Assembly (NCBI GenBank): GCA_021018995.1
Contig: CM037588.1
Location: 141,109,725-141,173,724, forward strand
Source of the DNA: Chloranthus sessilifolius
Lineage: Eukaryota; Streptophyta; Magnoliopsida; Chloranthales; Chloranthaceae
Length of the DNA stretch: 64,000 bases
Reading direction: 5' to 3'
Part shown: piece by piece, positions 57,201 through 64,000 of the stretch
Position numbering within the stretch: position 1 is the stretch's first letter
Layout of the letters: every line of letters starts with the position of its first letter
Notes under the pieces: generated by a model
The model's database searches: none
Told to the model about the DNA's origin: nothing
The model's input: only the letters and a program-made list of their open reading frames with translations
Program-made: the position numbers and the translations under genes

Positions 57201-57951
57201 TAGATCAGTACCATGCCTGTTAGAGAAAGACCATACAACATGGCAAGAAGATCTTGATAGGAGTCCATCTGCTCATCTCTGAACGCCCTTCGAGTGGTGA
57301 TATCCCACAGAACCGAATTCCCATTCAAGGAATAAAAGTCTGCAATCTTGCCCCCGGGGTTCACTGAGATATTGAAGATCGATGAAAGGCCGATTTCAGT
57401 GAATACAAAAGGAGCCAAGAGTAATCCCAAAAGAGATTCAAGCCCTGTCGCCCAGCTGAACCGAATCCAACGAGAGAACTCCGTCTTTGCCACGAACAAT
57501 CAGCAGGTCTAGCGTAAGGATGCGCCCTCTAACCGACGTCCAAACAAAGAATTTGACTTTAGGGGGGATCGACGCCTTCCAAATAAAGGCCCACTTGACT
57601 TTGATAAGAGGCCTGGCCGTGAGAGTTCGGTAGAAAGATTTCACAGAGAAGACTTCTTTCTTGCAGGCCACCCACAGTCTTAGATCAGTACCATGCCTGT
57701 TAGAGAAAGACCCATACAGCCAGACAAGGAGATCTTGAAAGGATTCCATCTCCTCATCTCTCAACGCCCTTCGAGTGGTGATATCCCACATAACCGAATT
57801 CCCATTCAAGGAATAAAAAACCGCAATCTTGCCCCCGGGGTTCACTCAGTTATTGAAGATAGATGGAAAGGCCAATTTCAGCGGATACAAAAGGAGCCAA
57901 GAGTCGTCCCAAAAAGAGAATCGGCCCCGTCGTCGCAGCTAAACCGGATCC
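57003..57951 (-). repeat. 480-bp tandem duplication at the LINE 5' end
   Basis: GTCTTTGCCATGAACAATCA at 57003 is matched by GTCTTTGCCACGAACAATCA at 57483, and the copies stay co-linear for the full 480 bp (for example CCCGGGGTTCACTSAG at about 57353 and 57833). They differ at roughly one base in ten. The second copy ends at the TSD, so the LINE 5' truncation falls inside it. Confidence 0.95.
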
Positions 57952-57968
57952 ACTGAGATTGTATGATT
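57952..57968. repeat. LINE target-site duplication, right copy
   Basis: ACTGAGATTGTATGATT, identical to 53939-53955. Confidence 0.95.
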
Positions 57969-59165
57969 AGTGATTATCTTTTATTTTTCTTTTGTTTTAG
58001 CAGCTTTATCTGTAGACATTGTTTTTATTGTGTTGGAAAGACACTACTTGAATGGTGTTGATGGCTTGATGCTCATCTTTGGATTCTTGTTGAATTTTCA
58101 TTTTTTATATTTTTCTTAATTAATACAGATATTGTTTCTCCAGCACAAGAGTGCATGAAGGTATGAGATGGACTGTGCAGAATTTTAAACTAGACACTCA
58201 TGAGAATCTAGTTAAGGGTCTGATAACCATATAGAGGTTGAATTGAAAATTTAGTTATAATGGTTCCAAAGACCTCTTTTTAACCATCAGTTTTTCCACT
58301 TGGCTAATTAGTGCTTGCAAAACCATTTAAGTGGCTCACATCACATGCCAGATAATAAAATGGGGTTTTGAATTTTGTTTTATAATTCAAATTTTTATTT
58401 AATGAATACTTGGACATCATATTATTTTCACTTATCTTAAATGCTGCATTTTTTTTAATGATTTTGTGGTTATTTTCTATATGATTCATTCCGTAGGGTG
58501 GCTGTACCAGTATTCAGCAAGTTGTCATCCAAGGTCCTTTATCAGAGGAGTATTATAAAGTCCGCGAGTATCTCTATCCACAATTTTATTTGTTATAGTG
58601 GAATTTTGGTGATTAAAGCCTATTGAGAATTTTGAAGAAGCTTGAAGAAATATATAGAGCCTTTCTGATTGGGTCTTCCATTTTGGGTTTTGCTTGTGAT
58701 CCTTTGATTTTAGAAATGTTACAAAGTTTGCTGGTTTGCAGTTTTGGTTCGTGGCTGCAATAATATAACGTTTGCAGTTATGCAAATGGTAGTTGAGATG
58801 GGTGGATTGATATATATTTTGTTCCATGGATTGATAGAAGTTTCTTTTATAACACTGTATAAGGGAAAAAAAGGAATCATTACTTGTATATACAAAGTTG
58901 GCACAAGCACACAACTTAAAAGGAAAGACTATTTTGGGAGCTTATGCCATGTCAAATCACCATCTAAGCCATCTAACCATGATCGATCTTTGGTGGAAAA
59001 GATTGGCTCGAAATACATCTTTATATTAATGATCTTTAGATGATGACCTTCAAATTAAATGGCTTAGATGGTATTTCCGTATGAGAGATATTCTAAAGTA
59101 CAATTTTTCATTTAAAAAGTGTGTAAGGGGGGCCAATTTTGTGTGTGCAAGGAATGATTTTATTT
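57969..59165. other. AT-rich interior of the CACTA-type insertion with two exon-like islands
   Basis: Mostly intron-like. Two short islands are flanked by plausible splice sites: 58132-58160 (IVSPAQECMK, then GTATGAG) and 58497-58603 (GGCTSIQQVVIQGPLSEEYY and KVREYLYPQFYLL before a TAG). Not recognised. They could be the 3' end of a captured gene. Confidence 0.35.
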
Positions 59166-59169
59166 TTTT

Positions 59170-59519
59170 TAAATAAAACCTTTACCGGCGATTTCCAAGA
59201 ACGCCAGTAAATATATAGCTTTTACTGGCAGTTCAAATTGTTGCTAATAATATTAAGCAGCTACCAACCATAGGAAACATTGGCAACTTGTAACCGCCAC
59301 TAAAAAGTATAACGCCGGTTTAAAACCGCCACTAAAAGAGGCAGACTTTTAGTGACGGTCAATGTATAACCGCCACTAAAATTATCCCTAACGCACCCAA
59401 GCACGACGGTTTTGACAACCGCCACTAAAAGTATTAGCAGCAGTTAATGAATCATTAGCGACGGTTGAAGTATTAGCGGCGATTTTCAACCGTCGCTAAA
59501 AACGATATATTTTGTAGTG
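59170..59519. repeat. CACTA subterminal repeats and terminus
   Basis: AACCGCCACTAAAA occurs exactly or nearly at 59292, 59323, 59367 and 59418, with inverted forms TTTTAGTGACGGT (59348) and TTAGCGACGGTT (59455), ending at TTTTGTAGTG. Subterminal motif clusters of this kind bind CACTA transposase (TNPA) in known elements. Confidence 0.88.
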
Positions 59520-60060
59520 GACATTCATTTTCTCCACGATACCAAGAGTTTTCTCTCCAAGGCATTTGATATGAAGGATTTGGGTATTACTGAGAAAGTG
59601 TTTGACATCAAAATTTATTGTGAACTTTCGTAGAAGGCCTACGTCGAGAAAGTACTAAAATGATATGACATGGATAGATGCGCTATAGGTGAAGCACCTG
59701 TTTTGAAGGGTGACGTTATTTCCCAAGATCTAGAGTTCAGAACTGGGGCAGAAAGGCAACAAGTAGATACAAAGGAGTATGCTTCAGTTGTGGGTAGTCT
59801 TATGTACGCAATTGTTTGTCTACGTCCCAATATCAGTTTCGCTGCCACCCTACTTGACCGATATTAGTCTAATCTAGGTTTTGCACATTGAAAAGTTGAG
59901 AAGGTACTTAGTTATTTACAGAGAGTCAAAGATTTTATGTTGACCTACCTTAGGTCAAATGAGCTTAAGGTTATCGGATACCCAGATTTTGATTTTGTTT
60001 GCTGTAAGGACAGTGTCAAATTGATAGTAGATTATTTGCTTCTACTTGTGAAGTATGGAC
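59520..60060 (+). pseudogene. Copia RT end and RNase H
   Basis: DIHFLHDTKSFLSKAFDMKD opens directly after the CACTA end. RNase H-side text follows (EYASVVGSLMYAIVCLRPNI and SYLQRVKDFMLTYLRSNELK, then GYPDFDF for the usual GYSDSDF). At least four stops. This is the 3' piece of the copia pol interrupted at 50344. Confidence 0.83.
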
Positions 60061-60330
60061 AAGTTTCTAACCTACTTGGCTAACCTATTTAAAGGGATGT
60101 AGAGTCCTTTTTACACACAATATACGCATCAATTAAATTAGAAGAATTCGAGGGAAACCCATATTCCCTAAGGTATGCAAAGAAAGAGAAGGGTCTCCAT
60201 CAAATCATCGATCGCCGGATTATTGCTCGGATTGCTCAAGACTAAATCCTCACGTAAAAAACTCTACGGTATAAGGTATGCTAAAGTTTTATTTAATTCT
60301 ACTTTTGATTGCGGGAAGATCCTAATAGTT
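60060..60330 (+). repeat. Probable 3' LTR remnant of the copia element
   Basis: A CTATTTAAAGGGATGTAGAG promoter-like segment, ACACACAATATACGCATCAA, and TTGATTGCGGGAAGATCCTA resemble R/U5 parts of copia LTRs. There is no clear TG start; the U3 seems deleted. Confidence 0.5.
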
Positions 60331-60397
60331 TTCAATAGAAAATACTAATTATTTGATTCTCTGAAGGATTTATTTATGAGAATAATGAGGTTGGTTA

Positions 60398-60600
60398 CAC
60401 TACGTGAAAATGTGAAAAAAATAACATTAGCATTATGAAAAAAATGACTGCTGAAAGCAGTGGTAAGCTAATTAACTGCCTAATGCAGTCATTTAGTACC
60501 TTATAACTGTTATTTTTTAAGAAAAGGATAGATGGGTAATTGTTTTTTAGAAGGGAAAACTTGTCCTTTTAAAAAACTTCTATAAATACTAAAAAGTGAC
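60398..60600 (+). mobile_element. Possible second CACTA-like terminus
   Basis: CACTACGTGAAAATGTG starts at 60398 and is followed by repeats of a CTGCTGAAAGCAGT / AACTGCCTAATGCAGTC kind, as in a subterminal region. The other end was not found. Confidence 0.35.
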
Positions 60601-60944
60601 AAAAAAAATAGCTAAAACCTAATTCCAAAGGTTCTCTCTCCTTTCTTTCTTCCTAATCCTGTGGTCATCGAGAGAGATGTACTCGACCTGCATCTCTCGC
60701 CTCTTGCATCTCTGGCCTCCGATTTATCCTCAAGGACCGCTGTTATTATATCTACAAGAACGAATTCCCAACTGTATTTTTTAGAAGGTTAGGATTTCTA
60801 TGATTTTTTTGGTCGTTTTGTACTACAAGGATTTGTGGTTTCTCATTGAGAGCATCATCATGTTGTTTATCTTTATATATGACCTATTTATATTTTTGGT
60901 AGAGTAATTAGGGGGAATGATGCTGGGGTAATGAAGATCTTTAG

Positions 60945-61268
60945 GGCTCTTGTTGAGTGGGGAGTATCGATGTGGGGTAATGAAGATCTTAAGGGCCCCT
61001 ATCAAGCGGGGAGATGCAGTGGAAGCTATAAAAAGGGTTGTGCTAGAAGGTTTGAGGCTTATTCATTCCATATGCATGGATCTTGTTGTCATCATAACAG
61101 ATACACAAAATGAGATCCAACGGGCTGTTAATGGTAGTGAAAATCCATGGAGGCCGGCTAAAGCTATTTGATGAGATTGGGGATTTTCTTCATTCTGGTT
61201 TTAGGCATGTCCATAGGGATGCAAATATTGTGGCTGATTCCTTAGCAAAATGAGGAGTTGAGGACTCC
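60945..61268 (+). pseudogene. LINE-type RNase H (RVT_3-like) fragment
   Basis: Frames read RGDAVEAIKRVVLEGLRLIH, RAVNGSENPWRPAKAI and, after a frame change, FRHVHRDANIVADSLAK, then TGA for an expected Trp. These match the ELLAIREGL...HVxREANxVADxLA pattern of RNase H domains at the 3' end of plant LINE ORF2. It abuts the Tat integrase fragment at about 61270. Confidence 0.65.
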
Positions 61269-61269
61269 T

Positions 61270-62306
61270 AGTTAGTCCCGCTCATGAGGTAGCATGGACC
61301 GTTAAAAGAGAATTACCAATCCTTCCCACGAGCATAGGATCGCATGAAGCAATCACTTCAAAAAATCACGTCAAGGCAGGAATTGAAGTCGCTATGTTCA
61401 GGTTTGAAAAATCGCCAACTGACGACGGATAGCCATGGTATTTCGACATCTGAAACTTTCTGAAGTATCAACACATCCCTCCATACACCATAAAGATCGA
61501 ACGGAAGACTTTAAGGAACCGATGCGCCCGATTCTGCATACTCGGCGAAACACTATACAAAGAAGCCTTCACCTAAGGAGTACTGCTACGATGCGTAACA
61601 ATCGTCGAAGGACAATATATCATCCGAGAAGCACATGCCAGTACCTGCAGCACCAACGCCGGTAGACAGAGAGTCGCTGATCAAATCACCCGACAAGGCT
61701 ACTTCTGACTGACAATGATAAGAGACTGCCACCTCTACGTCTAATTCTATAAATAATGCCAAGAACACACCGCACTTATCAAAGCTCCATTAGTTGCATT
61801 AAACACCATGATCTCGTCATGGCCGTTTTCGATATGGGCTTTTGATGTCATCGGACCTTTCACAGGCACCGTTGAGAACACTCACAAGCACGCGTTCATA
61901 CTCATGGCAATCGAATACTACACAACATGGGCAGAAGTTGAATCCTACGTCAGAATCACCACTTTGACACTCGTGAGGTTCATTGTTCGGAATATCATCA
62001 CTAGGTTTGGAGTACCCAGGATGATTGTCGCCGACAACAGACCGCAGTTCATTGCAGAGAAGATGAAGAAGTTATGTAAGAAGTTTGACATCGATCTACA
62101 CCACTCATCAATATTCTACCCTCAAGCAAATGGACAAGCAGAAGCTATAAATAAAACGCTGATTCGAATCCTGAAATGCATAGTAGAGACGAGCAATGGA
62201 GCCAACTTGCCCAAACAACTACCAGAAGCACTTGGGGCCTATAGGACCTCTATTCATACGACCACTGGCCAAACTCCCTACCTCCTTACCTACGGGATGT
62301 AGGCAG
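61270..62306 (+). pseudogene. Tat-lineage integrase fragment (same family as element 2)
   Basis: The first 300 bp match 7691-7990 in inverse orientation, including the SHGIS segment, so this is a second copy of that family. Zinc finger: REAHASTCSTNAGRQRVADQ, then weak CC. Core (61808-62302): AFDVIGPFTGT (Asp), VADNRPQF (Asp; the Gly of DNG is Asn-Arg here), YPQANGQAEAINKT (Glu), AYRTSIHTTTGQTPYLLTYG. The 164-codon core frame is intact, but the fragment ends abruptly at 62306. Confidence 0.85.
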
Positions 62307-64000
62307 TTGTTGGCTATTCTTCCAGTGTGCTGATTTATTGTGTGGTGAGAACAAATTAAAATCAGAGTAAAATAAAAGATGGAAACAGAACAACTAAAAA
62401 TCCTAGACCTGTAAGATATAGGGCAATTATAACAAGTTTTGATAAGTAAGAGTTTGTCCCACAGAGAAATTAATCTAGAACCCAAAATAAGCTATAATAG
62501 TAGGCCTCCAGATCTGCCTACAGATCTAACAATCATAAAGAAAGGGAGTTGGGTGTTACAACTATACTAAATTACCTATGAAAGGAAAAAAAATAAAGTG
62601 CAGTCCTATCCTAAGAGAGGATTATAAAGAAGGTAGTGATGGTGTGTTAAAATAAAGATAAAAGGATGGGATGTAAGCAGTCTAAGCTAAGGTTAATTCA
62701 GTTATGTAACTCAGGTTTAGGGCTGTCTCTGCAGCAAATCCTTACTGAAGTGCTATAAAAAATCTCAGGAAGGGAGAAGAATCCAACCTAACCCATACCA
62801 TTTAGACTACTCTTAAGGCTATAACCTTTCTACTTAAATGGTCACAGACTATCCAATAGAGTTTGTCAAATCCAATTGATTAAATAAGAAAACTAACATA
62901 ATCCAAAGGAGTGGACTGATCTTAAGGATATAATCTATCCACTTAAATGGTCACAGACTATCTAATAGATTTCTTCCAATCAAAGAACTAAATCAGATCA
63001 TGAATACCATTGCAGACACTATATTTGCCAGGCTACAAGCATCCCAGATCTAGCAGATATTCATAGGAGTAAACAAACCTTGAAAACCTAGTGGGAACCA
63101 CAAGGTTTCTCGGGCTGAATGAGGATTTAGAATCAGCTGGTCATTACTACAACATGCCTATAATGACCCAGCTCACAAGTCTACAATCACTATAGAGAAG
63201 CCAATCTAACATCTGATAGTGGTCAAGTAAACAGAGGGGAGCCTATTCCTGCAACAACCTCTCATGAGGCTACAAGCTCAAGTGCAGAGGAGAAGAATCC
63301 TTCTCAGATCTGTGACCAAGACCTGCCCTAGGGCTATAGTCTGTCCACTCAAATGGTCATAGGCTATCCACAGAGGTTACCTTATCCACAGATGATGAGA
63401 TGGAACATGTAAACTACTGCTGTCACCATGGTCCCAGGGCTACAAGCTCAAGCTTCCATGGGCCATTTAATAAGCTCAAATCCTAAATGCATGCTATAGC
63501 CTGAACAAAACTATGGGCAAATAGAAAAATAATAGATTAAATAAACGTTTAAAATACAAATTCCATTGATCTAAATTACCAACAATGCAATTTCCATCGT
63601 GTGAAAGATTGGGAAGACAAATGATCTCCATCATATGATTCTACCAAGTCAATGTGTTTCAGTGTTGGTGAACTCAAAGATTTGGTGGGTAGATTTAAAG
63701 GTACTCTTAGGTTTAATTGGATACTTTTAATGGCACCTACAAACTATTGTTGGGCACCTACGCCCATAATCAATGATTGCTTTAAATCAGAAGATGGAGA
63801 CCGTCTTCGCTCCAATCTTCCGCACAAGGGATCTCCAATCACTGAACTTTCCATCAAATGGTCAGTTCTCAATTCCAAATGGTACAGATTCCGAAAATGT
63901 GGTCCTAAAGTCACTTTTGCGCATGATGTGTGCAATGTGATTTTACGACCACTTTTTGGGATTTGTGACATATGGAATCGAAAACTAACGTATGATAGTA
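62307..64000. other. LTR-like sequence with internal repeats, unassigned
   Basis: It begins next to the integrase truncation. A GTTTGTCCCACAGAGAA motif near 62454 resembles the GTCGAACCCACAGGGAA element at the ends of the LTRs at 19783 and 45911, which suggests a minus-strand LTR end. Three copies of an about 55-bp element lie at 62811-62872, 62919-62980 and 63321-63385. No protein domain was recognised. Confidence 0.45.
62811..63385. repeat. Dispersed about 55-bp repeat (3 copies)
   Basis: Each copy reads roughly AAGGCTATAACCTTTC, a short link, then CTTAAATGGTCACAGACTAT (with variants), at 62811, 62919 and 63321. Unequal spacing (108 and 402 bp). Confidence 0.85.

Larger units (their letters stand above)
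53956..57951 (-). mobile_element. 5'-truncated LINE, split by a solo LTR
   Basis: The insertion is bounded by a perfect 17-bp TSD. Its 3' end is at the left, with poly(A) on the minus strand (plus: TTTTTTTTT at 53955-53963). The body codes for the C-terminal end of a plant LINE ORF2 (56667-57951), and 53964-54147 is 3' UTR. It is truncated at 57951. A solo LTR (54153-56638) later inserted near the ORF2 stop. A 480-bp stretch is duplicated in tandem at the 5' end. Confidence 0.9.
50345..59519 (-). mobile_element. CACTA-type insertion in copia RT carrying a gene fragment
   Basis: The right end reads ...TTTTGTAGTG (minus: CACTACAAAA), a CACTA terminus, preceded by many AACCGCCACTAAAA / AGCGACGGTT subterminal repeats (59170-59519). 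The left limit is inferred from the copia frame at 50344; the left bases (CCATAACAAAATTATC) only weakly resemble the terminus and lack subterminal repeats, so the left end may be deleted. The flanks AAC and GAC do not give a clean 3-bp TSD. No transposase was recognised. Strand refers to the CACTACAAAA end. Confidence 0.6.
19420..60330 (+). mobile_element. Ty1/copia element split by two large insertions
   Basis: Four plus-strand blocks read in copia order: gag start (19430-19777), gag end to RT (47742-50344), RT end and RNase H (59520-60060), and an LTR-like tail (60060-60330). The reading frame across each gap is continuous in family terms: ...YIGS joins KKQVV across 19783-47736, and ...ILLVSN joins DIHFLHDTKSFLSKAF across 50345-59519. 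These joins show that both intervals are later insertions. The 5' LTR was not recognised. Confidence 0.8.

Overview
This 64 kb window looks like heterochromatic or intergenic DNA of a flowering plant. It is almost entirely transposable elements inserted into one another. The evidence is plant-type Ty3/gypsy lineages (chromodomain-bearing and Tat/Ogre-like), a Ty1/copia element, a LINE, a CACTA transposon end with a gene fragment, and plant primer-binding sites. I see no intact single-copy host gene, rRNA or tRNA gene, and no bacterial features. The species cannot be named from the sequence.

Layout. (1) 1-7690, minus strand: a decayed chromodomain (Tekay/Del-like) gypsy element, running chromodomain, integrase, RNase H, RT, protease, gag from left to right, then its 5' LTR (about 5024-7690). 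(2) 7691-about 18.4 kb, minus strand: a decayed Tat-lineage gypsy element (archaeal-type RNase H, RT, protease, gag, PBS, LTR) whose integrase was split by element 1. Its LTR side carries an 85-bp minisatellite. (3) About 19.4-60.3 kb, plus strand: a dead copia element split by two large insertion complexes. The first (19783-47736) is a minus-strand LTR element with a tRNA-Asp-like PBS; inside it lies a fragment of a Tekay-like LTR, and inside that a giant 22.5-kb Tat/Ogre-like element (20538-43065, TSD GATCC). The second (50345-59519) ends in a CACTA terminus and contains a gene fragment, a MITE and a LINE (17-bp TSD), which is itself split by a solo LTR (TSD GAACC). (4) 60.4-64 kb: fragments, including a LINE-type RNase H, a plus-strand piece of the same family as element 2, and an LTR-like end.

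The main point of interest is the giant element. In sense orientation it carries LTR, gag, protease, G-patch, RT, RNase H, archaeal-type RNase H and integrase. Between integrase and 3' LTR it carries two genes on the opposite strand: an uninterrupted 386-codon DUF7745-like ORF, and a seven-exon plant-mobile-domain (PMD) gene whose six introns still have GT-AG ends. A near-perfect 25-bp palindrome recurs 15 times, in groups spaced 47-48 bp, in the U3 of both LTRs, before gag, before the antisense DUF7745-like ORF and upstream of the antisense PMD gene. It looks like a shared cis-element for every transcription unit of the transposon.

Most pol genes are dead. Nearly all the premature stops examined sit at expected CAG, CAA, CGA or TGG codons, as expected from deamination of methylated cytosine. 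Order of events, youngest last, from nesting: copia, then the tRNA-Asp-PBS element, then the Tekay-like LTR, then the giant element; separately copia, CACTA, LINE, solo LTR.
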